Notes: a model not told the origin generated them from the letters alone. DNA of 64,000 bases from Polyangiaceae bacterium (GCA_013361525.1 JABFXY010000013.1:1-64000); one strand, 5' to 3'; counted from the stretch's first letter, positions 53,362 to 62,667 are shown. A program made the numbers and translations.

Positions 53362-54510
53362 CTACCGGGCGGCTTGCTTCGCCTCCTCGACGGGTACGGG
53401 TCGAACCGGCGTGCCCGGTCGAACCTTCTGAAGCCCTTCGACGATGAGCTGGTCCCCCGCGCGCAGCCCTTCGATGACGAGCCATGCGTCGCCGATCGCG
53501 CGGTCGGTCTTCACCTGCCGTCGCTCGGCCTTCTGGTCCGGACCGACGACGAGCGCGATCGGCCGGCCGGTCGTATCGCGCGTGATCCCTCGTTGCGGTG
53601 CGAGCAAGCCCTCGCGCACCGTGCCCTCCTCGAAACGCGCGCGAACGAAGAGCCCCGGGAGTAGATCCCCGTTCGGGTTCGGCACGATGGCGCGCAACGA
53701 GATCGAGCCTGTCGTCAGGTCGACCGTCGGATCCGTGAACTGCAGCGTCCCGTGTTGTGGATGCTCGCGACCTCCCTCGAGAAGGAGCGTCACCTCCGCT
53801 TGCTTCGCGTCGCCCTGCAGCTTGCCGGACTCGAGATCGCGCTTGAGATTCAGCGCTTGTCCGCTGGCCCACGTGACGTCGACGTAGAGCGGATCCAGCT
53901 GCTGCACCGTCGCGAGGAGCGTCGCCTCCGAGGCACGAACGAACGCACCCTCCGTCACCGCAGCGCGGCCGATGCGACCGGAGACGGGGGCCTTCACCGT
54001 CGTGTATCCGAGGTCGAGCTGCGCAGTTTTCACCGCCGCGTGCCCGGCCGCGACGTCCGCCTCGGCGGCCTTCCTCGCAGCGACGGCGTCGTCGTATTCC
54101 TGTTTGCTGACGGCGTTCGACGCGAGGAGATTTCCGTAACGCTCGGCCTGGAGCTTCGACGCAGTGAGGGTCGCTTCCGCGCGCGCGAGCGTCGCCTTCG
54201 CCCGGGCGAGCGCAGCTTCGTACGGAGCCGGATCGATCTGGAAGAGGACCGCGCCTTGCTCGACGTCCGAGCCTTCGGTGAACAGGCGCGACAGAACGAT
54301 GCCGTCGACCCGCGCGCGGACCTCCGCCACACGAAACGGTGACGTGCGCCCCGGGACCTCGGTCGTCAGCGTCACGGGGCGCGTCGCCAGCGTGACCACA
54401 CCCACCTCGACCGGGCCGGGCGGCGGCGGCCCCTCCTTGCCTTTGCACCCCGCATCCGCGGCGAGAAGACCGCCGGTGATGACGAACGGCGCAAGGGAGC
54501 CACGCAGCAT
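53362..54510 (-). CDS. RND efflux periplasmic adaptor (AcrA/MexE-like)
   Basis: 382 residues from ATG 54510; the upstream extension is a shadow. An N-terminal signal with a cysteine near residue 21 ('ADAGC', not a canonical lipobox) leads into the lipoyl halves, with 'VRARVDGIVLSRLFTEGSDV' and 'GYTTVKAPVSGRIGRAAVTEG' separated by the long hairpin ('ALARAKATLARAEATLTASK'). A beta-barrel and membrane-proximal domain follow. It bridges the pump and the outer-membrane channel. It is the first gene of the operon; the 5' flank is shared with a divergent gene. Confidence 0.93.
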   Translation of the reverse strand: MLRGSLAPFVITGGLLAADAGCKGKEGPPPPGPVEVGVVTLATRPVTLTTEVPGRTSPFRVAEVRARVDGIVLSRLFTEGSDVEQGAVLFQIDPAPYEAALARAKATLARAEATLTASKLQAERYGNLLASNAVSKQEYDDAVAARKAAEADVAAGHAAVKTAQLDLGYTTVKAPVSGRIGRAAVTEGAFVRASEATLLATVQQLDPLYVDVTWASGQALNLKRDLESGKLQGDAKQAEVTLLLEGGREHPQHGTLQFTDPTVDLTTGSISLRAIVPNPNGDLLPGLFVRARFEEGTVREGLLAPQRGITRDTTGRPIALVVGPDQKAERRQVKTDRAIGDAWLVIEGLRAGDQLIVEGLQKVRPGTPVRPVPVEEAKQAAR

Positions 54511-54614
54511 CGAGGTTTCATCCCGGCGTTGAGACGACTGCCAAGGCCATGCACCTTCGGAACCGCACGTGCTGAGTGCTTGACGTGCGCGGGGCGTTGG
54601 CTGACCGTTCGATT

Positions 54615-55565
54615 GTGCCTCGGTCCGTGCCTCGTCCCGTTCGGTTTGCGCGCTTCCTGTCGATTGCCCCCCTTCTCGCGGGGGTGCTCGCATCGAGCGT
54701 CGCGGGCGCCGACGAGACACCGGGCGAGCGCCTGTTCCGAGAAGGTCGCGAGGCGCTCCAACGCAGCGAGCTCGAGCTCGCGTGCGCGAAGTTCAAGCAG
54801 AGCTACGACCTCGAGCAGGCGCTCGGGCCGCTCTTGAACCTCGCGAACTGCGAGGAGAACCGCGGGCGCCTCGTCGCCGCGAACGAGCTCTGGAAGCGCG
54901 CCGGCACGCTCACGCAGCCGAGCTCCGAGGAGCGAAAGCTCGCCGAAGAGCGCTCCAAGGCGCTCGATGTGGCGATCCCCAAGATTCGGATCAAGCTCGC
55001 GGCCGGCACACCACCCGAGACGAAAGTCGAGCTCGACGGCGTGCTCGTCACGCTCGACGACAAACCGCGCCCCGTCGATCCGGGTCAACACGTCGTCGTC
55101 GCACGCTTCGGTGACAAAGAAGACCGGAAAGAAGTCACCGCCGTGCGCCAGGGCTCGTACGACGTCGAGCTGCGCATCGAAGCTCCGGCGGGGCAGCCGA
55201 TCACGAAGACACCGCCCACCGGGGAGCCGTCGAGCGGACCGTCGGCCGGATGGATCGCCGGGTGGATCGTCGGCGGCGTCGGCGTCGCGAGCCTCGCCGG
55301 TTTCGCTGCGACCGGCGGCATCGTGCTCGATATGTCTTCGACCTGGAGTGACAACGGCTGCGACAGCGGCGCCCCGTCGGGCCCCTGCGAAAAGCCTTCG
55401 ACCGGCCTCTACGCGGCGAACGGCGTTCTTCTCGGCGTCGGGCTCGCAGGGATCGGCACCGGCATCATCCTGCTCGTCACGCAGGACGCGGGTGGTACGG
55501 ATTCGAAGACGGCGCTGCGCCCCGGACCAGGCGACCTCGGGCTGTCGTTCGAGGCGCGCTTCTGA
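54615..55565 (+). CDS. Exported TPR/PEGA-like protein with two C-terminal spans
   Basis: About 316 residues if started at GTG 54615, which gives a signal peptide ('ARFLSIAPLLAGVLASSVAGA'); GTG 54576 and 54627 are also possible. The mature N-terminus has TPR-like helices ('RLFREGREALQRSELELACA', 'LNLANCEENRGRLVAANELW'). A PEGA-like beta segment 'VELDGVLVTLDDKPRPVDPG' follows. Two membrane spans or hydrophobic hairpins lie near the end (about 240-262 and 280-300). Proteins of this build are common in myxobacteria and often accompany Ser/Thr kinases; one is next to this gene, convergent. The role is unknown. Confidence 0.75.
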   Translation: MPRSVPRPVRFARFLSIAPLLAGVLASSVAGADETPGERLFREGREALQRSELELACAKFKQSYDLEQALGPLLNLANCEENRGRLVAANELWKRAGTLTQPSSEERKLAEERSKALDVAIPKIRIKLAAGTPPETKVELDGVLVTLDDKPRPVDPGQHVVVARFGDKEDRKEVTAVRQGSYDVELRIEAPAGQPITKTPPTGEPSSGPSAGWIAGWIVGGVGVASLAGFAATGGIVLDMSSTWSDNGCDSGAPSGPCEKPSTGLYAANGVLLGVGLAGIGTGIILLVTQDAGGTDSKTALRPGPGDLGLSFEARF

Positions 55566-55573
55566 CCAGCACG

Positions 55574-55593
55574 CCGCCCGTCAGTGCGGGCGG
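55574..55593. terminator. GC-rich hairpin between convergent genes
   Basis: CCGCCCG (55574-55580) and CGGGCGG (55587-55593) form a 7-bp GC stem with a 6-nt loop. It starts 9 bp after the TPR protein stop and overlaps the stop codon of the convergent kinase. No U-run follows. It may reduce head-on read-through. Confidence 0.5.
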
Positions 55594-57005
55594 TACTTGT
55601 CGAGGATGCTGCCGGTGGGCGCGCTGGACGCCTTCGCGGTCGGCACGGCCGATGCCCTCGGCGGAGGACGGTGCACGTTCTGCCTCGGCGCTGTTGCCGA
55701 CGCCGATGCGGAAGCGGCCGCCGACGCCGTGGTGACGACCGGCGTCACCGTCGTTGGTGGAGGTGCGGTCGTCGCAGCCGGCGCAGCCGGCGTCGAGGAA
55801 CGAGGCTCGTCGGCCCGTGCCGAGACCTCGGCCGTCGCGCCGACGGCCTGCGTCGGTGCGCCTTTTCCGGCGGCGCCGCGCCAAATCACGAGGCCTGCTG
55901 CACAGGCTGCGACCGCCGCGACCCCGACACCCGCGAAGAGCCACCGACGGGAGCGCTGGCTCTTCGGGCGCGTGCTCGACGTAAACCCCGCGATCGATGG
56001 GTTCGGTGGCGCGACGAGCGTGCGATCCACGTCGCTGTCGTCGGAGATGCGTGCAGCGGTCGCTGCGGCGGCTGCGCGCAACGGATCGGTCGCCTGCGTT
56101 CCCGGGCCGAGGAGCTTCGCGGTGGCCCGCGCGAGCTCGGCCGCTTCGGGCCCGGCGTACGGGGCCAACGCAGCGCTGAATTCTCGGAGCGACGGGTATC
56201 GATCGTCGGGCCGCTTCGCGAGCGAGCGTGCGATGACGTCGCTCAGCCCGAGGGGGACCTCGGATCGCCTCTCGGAGGCGCGAGGCGCGGGCTGCGTCGC
56301 AATGGCGACGGTGATGGCACCCGACGTCTCGCCGATGAATGCCGGCTCCCCGGTCAGGAGCTCGTAGAGCACGAGACCCAGGGCGTGCTGATCGCAGCGC
56401 GCATCGACATGTTTCGCGCTCATGATCTGCTCGGGCGACATGAACTGCGGCGTGCCGAAGTTCGCGGTCGTCGCGGTGAGGCGCTGAGCGCCCAGCGTCG
56501 GCGCCTTCGCGAGCCCGAAATCGAGGACCCGAATGACTTGCCGGCCGTCGGGCTCCTCCGACCAGAAGAGGTTCGAAGGTTTGACGTCCCGGTGGACGAC
56601 CCCGCGCGCGTGCAAATGGGCCAGGCCCAGCGACGCCTGCAAAATCCAGGAGACCGCCGTCGCGACGGGGACATGGTGGTGGGTCTCGAGCAGCTGATCG
56701 AGATCGGCCCCGTGCAAGAAGTCCATGACGAGGAACGGCTCCCCCGTCGGCAACCTCCCCATGTCGGTGACGCGAACGAGGTGATCGCTCCTCAATGCGG
56801 CGGCAATGCGAGCCTCGTTCTCGAAGCGCGCCACCATTTCGGTGTCGTTCGCGTGGCTCGTGTGGAGCAGCTTCAACGCGTGGCGGCCGCCGAGTTGGGT
56901 GTGCGTCACCTCCAGCACCATGCCCATACCGCCCTGTCCGAGCACTCGGAGGACGCGATAGCGGTCCGCAATGACAGTTCCGGCGACCAAGCCTTCAGGA
57001 TGCAA
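55581..57005 (-). CDS. Eukaryotic-type Ser/Thr protein kinase
   Basis: 474 residues from TTG 57005, the only start that keeps the kinase complete. The kinase domain (about 16-285) has 'GQGGMGMV' (23-30), Lys45 in 'RHALKLLH', 'HRDVKPSN' (138-145, Asp140) and DFG (162-164), so all key residues are present. A basic segment and a single span ('WLFAGVGVAAVAACAAGLVIW', about 353-373) follow, then a short Thr/Pro/Ala-rich extracytoplasmic tail without an obvious sensor fold. The order differs from the first kinase in having only a small outer part. It is divergent from a Gly-rich lipoprotein gene and convergent with a TPR-like protein gene. Confidence 0.92.
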   Translation of the reverse strand: MHPEGLVAGTVIADRYRVLRVLGQGGMGMVLEVTHTQLGGRHALKLLHTSHANDTEMVARFENEARIAAALRSDHLVRVTDMGRLPTGEPFLVMDFLHGADLDQLLETHHHVPVATAVSWILQASLGLAHLHARGVVHRDVKPSNLFWSEEPDGRQVIRVLDFGLAKAPTLGAQRLTATTANFGTPQFMSPEQIMSAKHVDARCDQHALGLVLYELLTGEPAFIGETSGAITVAIATQPAPRASERRSEVPLGLSDVIARSLAKRPDDRYPSLREFSAALAPYAGPEAAELARATAKLLGPGTQATDPLRAAAAATAARISDDSDVDRTLVAPPNPSIAGFTSSTRPKSQRSRRWLFAGVGVAAVAACAAGLVIWRGAAGKGAPTQAVGATAEVSARADEPRSSTPAAPAATTAPPPTTVTPVVTTASAAASASASATAPRQNVHRPPPRASAVPTAKASSAPTGSILDKYRPH

Positions 57006-57103
57006 GCTGCACCAGCGTAGCGGACCTGTGACGACTGTCGAAGCCCGTTGTCACGACATGACGAAGACGACAGGACGAACGTTGTTGTGAATCGTGGCTT
57101 CAC

Positions 57104-58621
57104 ATGCGCAAACTCCGCCTAATGTCCGCGAGCCTCCGTGCCTTGACCTTGATCTTCTTTGGGGCTGCATCCGCCGGTTGCGCGATCCTCGACGGCACAC
57201 TCTTCGAGGACGGTGAAGGCGCCGCGGGCGGCAATGCGAGCACGAACACGACGTCGACCGGGGGCGCCGGCGGCGGTGGCGCCAACGACGGCGGCTCGCA
57301 CAGCGGCGGAGGCGGTGCGAGCGCGGGCGGCAATGGTGGAACCGGCGGTGAAGGTGGAAGCATTGCGCCACCCGAATGGATGGTCGGTGCCACGCAGCTC
57401 GAGGAAGAGGTTCGTTTCCTCGACTTCGATCTGGGCAATCAGCAGATCGTCGTCGCCGGTGCGGCGCGTCGCTCCGCCGATGGAACGGGGAAGTTCGCAC
57501 TCGGCGCCAACTGCAGCGGACAGGCCCTAGGGGAAGGATGGACCACGTTCGTCGCCTTCTACGATCTCGATGGTGCGTGCCTTCACCTCGAGATGTCGGT
57601 GTTCTCGACGAGCGACCTTCCGCGCGTCGCCATCTCTGGTGCACCCACGGCGGACGCTGCGTACCTGGCGCTCACAGCGAACGGCGTCGCGTCGATCTAT
57701 CGGTTCGAGCTCGGAAGCCTCGCCACGGAGTTCCCGTTCGGCGGCGCGGGCGCCGCGAACGATCTCGCGCTCGCCGACGACACGATCCTCGTCGCCGGGT
57801 GGGTCGACGAAGGAAACGACAACGCATGTTTCCCGCAGCCCCAAGCGGGCTCCAGGCGACGGTCGGCGCTGCTCGCGCTCGATCCGGTGTCGTTCGCGTG
57901 CGAGGAGCTCACGCAAGACGTCTCCGCCGACGGACAAGACGACGAGCTCACGCGCATTGCCACCGACGGAGACAGCATCGTCGTGAGCGGCTACGTCGGC
58001 GGCGGCGCCGGCGGCAGCAATGCCTCGCCCTGCTCCGATTGCGTGTTCACCGGGACCCCGAAACAATTGTCGGCGAACGCGGTCGCCGGGGCCCCGATTG
58101 CAGACTGCTCCTTTCCTCCGGTCGCCGTCGAAGGCCCTGCGCGCTGGGCGCTCGTCGCGGCATGCACGGGCGCAGCGCCGGCTCAGCTCCACAATCTCGC
58201 GGGCGAAGGCGTCGTCACCTTCGATTCGCTGCTCATCTCCGCCATCAAGACCTACGCCATCACGCTGACCTCGAATGGCGTCTACGGCGGCGGGGTCGCC
58301 GACTGGCCGGCACCCGGTGGAACGGCCGGGGTGATCGTGCGAACGAGCATCGAATCGCACCTCCCCGAGGCATTCCGAGTCCAGGAAGGTGAGGGGCGCA
58401 AAGTCGACGTACGGGGCCTCGCCAACTTGGACGACGGCGTCCTCGTCATCGGCAACTACTCGGGCAACGCGACCTGCGAAGCCCTATGCCCCGCGAACAA
58501 GCTCGCGATCGTCGAGACGGACGGCGCAGCTTTGCTCTCGAATGACTCGATGGTCGGCTGCAAGGGCGAATACTGCGGGCCGTATATCGCGCTATGGCAG
58601 CCGCCGACGCTCGATCCGTGA
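57104..58621 (+). CDS. Gly-rich lipoprotein with propeller-like domain
   Basis: 505 residues from ATG 57104. A lipobox 'SAGC' (near residue 26) is followed by a Gly/Ala/Ser/Asn-rich linker of about 45 residues. The rest has repeated 'FDLGNQQIVVAGAARRSADG'-type phrases, with the pattern 'IAVSGxVGGG' and Cys pairs, resembling a beta-propeller of the kind seen in myxobacterial lipoproteins that end in a cargo-like domain. A GTGAA-N7-TTCAC inverted repeat (57087-57103) touches the start codon and could be an operator. The function is unknown. It is divergent from the kinase gene at 55581. Confidence 0.78.
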   Translation: MRKLRLMSASLRALTLIFFGAASAGCAILDGTLFEDGEGAAGGNASTNTTSTGGAGGGGANDGGSHSGGGGASAGGNGGTGGEGGSIAPPEWMVGATQLEEEVRFLDFDLGNQQIVVAGAARRSADGTGKFALGANCSGQALGEGWTTFVAFYDLDGACLHLEMSVFSTSDLPRVAISGAPTADAAYLALTANGVASIYRFELGSLATEFPFGGAGAANDLALADDTILVAGWVDEGNDNACFPQPQAGSRRRSALLALDPVSFACEELTQDVSADGQDDELTRIATDGDSIVVSGYVGGGAGGSNASPCSDCVFTGTPKQLSANAVAGAPIADCSFPPVAVEGPARWALVAACTGAAPAQLHNLAGEGVVTFDSLLISAIKTYAITLTSNGVYGGGVADWPAPGGTAGVIVRTSIESHLPEAFRVQEGEGRKVDVRGLANLDDGVLVIGNYSGNATCEALCPANKLAIVETDGAALLSNDSMVGCKGEYCGPYIALWQPPTLDP

Positions 58622-58794
58622 TCTGCCGCCAGACGTCGCAGTCGAGCGCACTGCGACGATTTCGTTCGCAGCGTGCGTGGCAACGAGCGGCGAAATGGCG
58701 CCGGGCCACACGCTGCGCGCGTTCGTACGGTAGGTTCGCCACCCAAACGGCCGGCATGCTCGGTGCACCCGCGTGCGGACGGGGTGGGGACATC

Positions 58795-59343
58795 ATGCTG
58801 GCAGGCAAATCGCAGCTCGCCCGGATCGCATTACAACGGCCGTGCGCCTCCATCGTGCTGTGGGGCACGCCGTTATTACGCCGTTACCGAACCCTGGTTC
58901 GTGAGATCGAAGTGCTCTCCAAACGGCCCGTCGTCATCCAACATCGTCATCACGCTTTCGACACCGTCGGGGTCGACCGCGCATTCGAGTGCGCCGAAGC
59001 GGTCGAGATAGCCGCGCAGCTCGGCAAACGCACGCTCGCGCAGCAATGGTTCATCTCGCACGGCGAGGTCGGCCTCGTTCCTCCTTGCGTGCTCGCGAGT
59101 CAGATCGGCGTCGACCCGTTCGACTACCAGCGCCGATTCTTCGAGGGTTTGGGGCACACGGCCGTGGAGCGAGATCTCCAAACGGCGAAGCGACTCGGCT
59201 TCGACGGTCCGATCGTGGCGGTGATCGACGGGCGTGCATTCAAAGGAAACGTTACGGCGGAGGAGCTGCTCGACGCATTGCCTCGGTTCCCCAATGCTCG
59301 CTCCGCCGCGGACGGCGTTACAGCAGCGCGCCGCGCAGGATGA
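58795..59343 (+). CDS. DsbA-fold protein lacking the CXXC site
   Basis: 182 residues from ATG 58795, with a GGTGGGGA ribosome site; a longer frame overlapping the previous gene is less likely. The order of segments matches the DsbA/thioredoxin fold: an early strand 'ASIVLWGTPLLRRYRTLVRE', a helical insert with 'AAQLGKRTLAQQWFISHGEV' and 'IGVDPFDYQRRFFEGLG', and the late loop 'GFDGPIVAVIDGRAFKGN' where the family has a cis-Pro and an active-site strand. The CXXC pair expected in the first loop is replaced by 'TPLL'; the three Cys residues lie elsewhere. A redox-inactive relative or a chaperone-like role is inferred. Its end overlaps mgtE by 26 bp. Confidence 0.6.
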   Translation: MLAGKSQLARIALQRPCASIVLWGTPLLRRYRTLVREIEVLSKRPVVIQHRHHAFDTVGVDRAFECAEAVEIAAQLGKRTLAQQWFISHGEVGLVPPCVLASQIGVDPFDYQRRFFEGLGHTAVERDLQTAKRLGFDGPIVAVIDGRAFKGNVTAEELLDALPRFPNARSAADGVTAARRAG

Positions 59344-60631
59344 CCTCCGCGACGCTGAAGTAGATAACCAGACCCGAAACATCCACCAGCGTCGCGACGA
59401 AGGGCGCCGACGCGCTCGCGGGATCGAAGCCCGCCCGACGGATGAGGAACGGGAGCATCGACCCGGCGACCGTCCCCCACGTGACGACGCCGATGAGACT
59501 CACGGCGACGGTCGCGGCGACGCGAAAGTAATGCTCGCCATAGCTGTGGAGGAACGTCTGCCAAAGAAGGATGCGGGCGAACCCGATGCACGCGAGCACA
59601 CAGCCGAGCGCGAGGCCGGACGCGAGCTCTCGTCGAACCACGCGCCACCAGTCTCGCAACTTCACCTCGCCCAGCGCCATCGCCCGAATGATGAGCGTCG
59701 TCGCCTGGGACCCGGAGTTGCCGCCGCTCGAAATGATGAGTGGGACGAACAAAGCGAGGACGACCGCCCGCGCAATCTCGTCCTCGTAATGGGACATGGC
59801 GCTCGCCGTGAGCATCTCGCCGAGAAAGAGCGCAGCGAGCCAACCTGCGCGCTTTTTGACCATATGAAACAGACCTGTCTGCAAATACGGTGTCTCGAGC
59901 GCCTCCATACCGCCGAGCTTTTGGATGTCTTCGGTCGCCGCCCGCTGAACGACGTGGACGATGTCGTCGAGCGTGACGATTCCCTTGATTCGGCCCTCGA
60001 CATCGACGACTGGCACCGCGCTCAGGTTGTACCGCGCGATGACCCGGGCGACGGCCTCTTGATCCAAGTGGTCCGGCACCGAGACCACGTCGGTCTTCAT
60101 CATGTTCGCGAGCGCCTCCCCCTCCCCGGCTGCGAACAAATCTCGAAAAGACACGACGCCTCGAAGGTGCTGCCCGGCGTCCACGACATAGGCATAGTAA
60201 ATGGTCTCGAGGCGCTCCCTCGCCTGGCACCGCAGGTATCGAATCGCCTCGTCGACCGTCATCTCCGGGCGTAGCCGCGCGAATCGCGGGCTCATCAATC
60301 CGCCGGCTGCGTCCTCGGCGTACGCGAGCAGCGCGGTGACCTCGGTGCGCGTGGGCTCGTCCAGCGCTCCCAGCAGCTCCGCGCGCCGCGCGGGCGACAC
60401 CCGCTGGAGCACGTCGACGGCATCGTCGGGCGCGAGCAGCCGAATCCACCATCGCCGCTCCCCGCCGGGCATCTCGGCGAGCATTTGCGATTGGTCACCG
60501 GCGCTGAGGCCGAGGAAGAAATCGTCCGCTTCTCCTCGGCTCAGCTCCTGAAAGCCGGAGAATCGCTCGTCCAGCGAGAGCACGGGCCAGACGTCCCTCA
60601 AGTCCTCGGCGGTCAGGTGCTCGTCAGGCAT
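59318..60631 (-). CDS. mgtE: Magnesium transporter MgtE
   Basis: 437 residues. A helical N domain (about 1-115) is followed by two CBS domains (about 120-240, with 'VVDAGQHLRGVVSFRDLF' and 'VVDVEGRIKGIVTLDDIV') and five membrane spans. The signature 'SGGNSGSQATTLIIRAMALGE' sits in the first part of the pore region, and the C-terminal 'FDPASASAPFVATLVDVSGL' holds the family aspartates that bind magnesium. The CBS part closes the channel when cell magnesium is high, by analogy with Thermus MgtE. No riboswitch is evident in the 132-bp upstream gap. Confidence 0.95.
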   Translation of the reverse strand: MPDEHLTAEDLRDVWPVLSLDERFSGFQELSRGEADDFFLGLSAGDQSQMLAEMPGGERRWWIRLLAPDDAVDVLQRVSPARRAELLGALDEPTRTEVTALLAYAEDAAGGLMSPRFARLRPEMTVDEAIRYLRCQARERLETIYYAYVVDAGQHLRGVVSFRDLFAAGEGEALANMMKTDVVSVPDHLDQEAVARVIARYNLSAVPVVDVEGRIKGIVTLDDIVHVVQRAATEDIQKLGGMEALETPYLQTGLFHMVKKRAGWLAALFLGEMLTASAMSHYEDEIARAVVLALFVPLIISSGGNSGSQATTLIIRAMALGEVKLRDWWRVVRRELASGLALGCVLACIGFARILLWQTFLHSYGEHYFRVAATVAVSLIGVVTWGTVAGSMLPFLIRRAGFDPASASAPFVATLVDVSGLVIYFSVAEVILRGALL

Positions 60632-60763
60632 GGGTCACCTCGGGCGAACGGGGCGTGTAGCGGCTATGTCAGCGTCTCGAACGTTCGGGGTATCGGAGCG
60701 GCCGTGCGTGCCGGCACATGGGCTGCACATCCTAGTATTTGCCGGAACCGAATCGAGGACCCC

Positions 60764-61462
60764 ATGCGAGAACGCACGAGTCGCTGGTACCACGACGACT
60801 TCGATCGAGCGAAATACGACCGGGATGTATTGAGCAGCGACGAAGGCCCACGCCCCTGGACGGGTAGCCGCGACGAGGAGCGCGAAGACATGCGTGGCGG
60901 CCCGTACGCCGAACGTTACGAGCGGGCTGCGCCGCCGTTCGAGGTGATGCGAGGCGGAAGAGACGCGGGCCGAGACGGCCGCACCTTCCTCGAACGCTAC
61001 GGGGACGTCCCGCTGGACCAGCGCGCGCACGGCGACTGGGCTCCGCACCTTCGGGGATTCTCCGCGCGCGAGCATGAAGAGGGAATGCGACGCGGCCCCC
61101 GATCGGGCGGCGTGCCTCCGTCGAACGACGCTTCGGCAGGAGGCTTCAGAGGTCGAGGTCCACGGGCCTATCGCCGCTCGGACGAGCGCATTCGTGAGGA
61201 GGTTTGCGATCTCCTCACGGACGACGACCGAATCGACGCCTCGGACATCGACGTCACCGTTATGGACGGCGAAGTCGTTCTGTCCGGAAACGTGAGCGAG
61301 CGACCCATGAAACACTGGGCCGAAGAGCTCACGTCCCGCGTGCGCGGCGTCGCCGACGTCGTCAACCAATTGAGGATCGCGCACCCGAGACCGACGACAC
61401 ACGCGGCCCGGGCACCGCTGCCGAATCCGTCGCCCTCGTGGCGCGCCCGCGGTCCGCGCTAA
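60764..61462 (+). CDS. BON-domain protein with long polar N-terminus
   Basis: 232 residues from ATG 60764, with GAGGA ribosome site. About 140 residues are rich in Arg, Asp, Glu, Gly and Tyr and probably disordered. The C-terminal 65-residue BON domain reads 'ERIREEVCDLLTDDDRIDAS' and 'VVLSGNVSERPMKHWAEEL'. BON domains bind phospholipid membranes. No signal peptide is present, which separates it from OsmY-type periplasmic proteins. It is divergent from mgtE with a 132-bp gap that contains a 10-bp palindrome CGAACGTTCG (60678-60687). Confidence 0.85.
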   Translation: MRERTSRWYHDDFDRAKYDRDVLSSDEGPRPWTGSRDEEREDMRGGPYAERYERAAPPFEVMRGGRDAGRDGRTFLERYGDVPLDQRAHGDWAPHLRGFSAREHEEGMRRGPRSGGVPPSNDASAGGFRGRGPRAYRRSDERIREEVCDLLTDDDRIDASDIDVTVMDGEVVLSGNVSERPMKHWAEELTSRVRGVADVVNQLRIAHPRPTTHAARAPLPNPSPSWRARGPR

Positions 61463-61620
61463 CGCACGCTTCGTCGCACGTGACGTTTCGACTCGAATGT
61501 GGCTATGCGCCACATTCGAGACTACGCAGCATGCCCTTGACGTATTCAACCCCCGTTGTTTTGATTGTGCCGACGACGAGACGTCGATTTCACTCGGCAA
61601 CAAGCAATGGGAGCCGGCGC

Positions 61621-62667
61621 ATGAGTCCGCGCGAGGAAGCAAACTCGTCTCCACAACTGCTGACCGACCGATTGGGTATCATTTACAGCGCCAACGAGGA
61701 GGCGCGCCGGCTCTTGGGTCGCGACCTCGTCGGCAAACAGATCTTCCGCTATGTCGAACGCGATTGGGTCGACACCGTGCGAAGCACGCTCAGCTCCTTC
61801 GACGGCAAGGGCACGGCACGGCTCGAGGTGCGAATGAGCAGCGGTCGGCCTCCATCGTGGTCCATGCGGCTGCGCTTATGCAGGGCGGAGAGCCCTCATC
61901 GCCTTCAATGGATCATCGAGCCGGTCGGCGCCGAGACCGGCGTCTTCCCGACGGTGAAGGCCAACGCGGCACTGGAGGCACGGCCCCCGCGTGTCGTGCC
62001 CTCGTCGGACATTCCAGCAAACGCGCCCCCGGGTGGTCTACGTCTCGTCCTCGCCTGGACGAACCTCCTGCGGCATGTCGACCTCTCCGACGTCGACCGT
62101 GCAACGACGATAGGGCGCATCGAGGAGCACATTCTGCAACAGGCGGCCGAGATCGAGAGTCTGTGGCACGCCGCCAGGTTGGAGTTGGGCGCCGTCGAAG
62201 TCCAATGTCGGAACCTATCATTATCGGATCTCGTGCGCGTGTGCGTCGAGGGGATGCAGCCTGCGGCGCAGGCCACCGGCACGACGATGACGCTGCATAT
62301 CGATCAGTCGCCGATCGTCTGCGCCGACGAGCTCCGCCTCGCGCAGGTCGTCACGCACTTACTTTCGAACGCGATCCGATTCACCCCAGCGGGCGGCGAG
62401 ATCGATATCTACGTGGGTGTCCTCGAGGACACTGCGCTCTTGCGTGTATGCGATACCGGCGTCGGAATGACGAAAGACCATGTCGCGCGGGTCTTCGACA
62501 GCCCGTGGAACAACACCGAGCCGTCGACGTCGGGAGCCAGCTCGGCGTTCGGCCTCTTCCTCGTGCGGCGGATCGTGGAGCTACACAAAGGCTCGGTCCG
62601 CGCCTTCAGCCCGGGCCCGGGCCATGGTTCGATCTTCACGGTCCGGCTGCCGTACGTTTCGGCGTAG
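61621..62667 (+). CDS. PAS/HATPase protein lacking the histidine-kinase phosphoacceptor
   Basis: 348 residues from ATG 61621. A PAS-like domain (about 8-105, 'LLTDRLGIIYSANEEARRLL') comes first. The HisKA dimerisation helices are recognisable from spacing to 'WTNLLR' and 'IEEHILQQAAEIESLWHAARLELG', but the H-box reads 'PANAPPGGLRLVLAW': the histidine is Asn134 and the following ELRTP is gone. The HATPase domain is complete, with N-box 'LLSNAIRFTP', G1 'DTGVGMTKD' and G2 'SSAFGLFLVRRIVELHKG'. No TM span or receiver is present. It may be a pseudokinase that modulates a partner, or a kinase that phosphorylates another protein. Confidence 0.85.
   Translation: MSPREEANSSPQLLTDRLGIIYSANEEARRLLGRDLVGKQIFRYVERDWVDTVRSTLSSFDGKGTARLEVRMSSGRPPSWSMRLRLCRAESPHRLQWIIEPVGAETGVFPTVKANAALEARPPRVVPSSDIPANAPPGGLRLVLAWTNLLRHVDLSDVDRATTIGRIEEHILQQAAEIESLWHAARLELGAVEVQCRNLSLSDLVRVCVEGMQPAAQATGTTMTLHIDQSPIVCADELRLAQVVTHLLSNAIRFTPAGGEIDIYVGVLEDTALLRVCDTGVGMTKDHVARVFDSPWNNTEPSTSGASSAFGLFLVRRIVELHKGSVRAFSPGPGHGSIFTVRLPYVSA

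Noticed and set aside
61204..61620. N-terminal extension of the HATPase protein
   Set aside because: The extension overlaps the BON gene in another frame and is Arg-rich; the PAS domain begins soon after ATG 61621.
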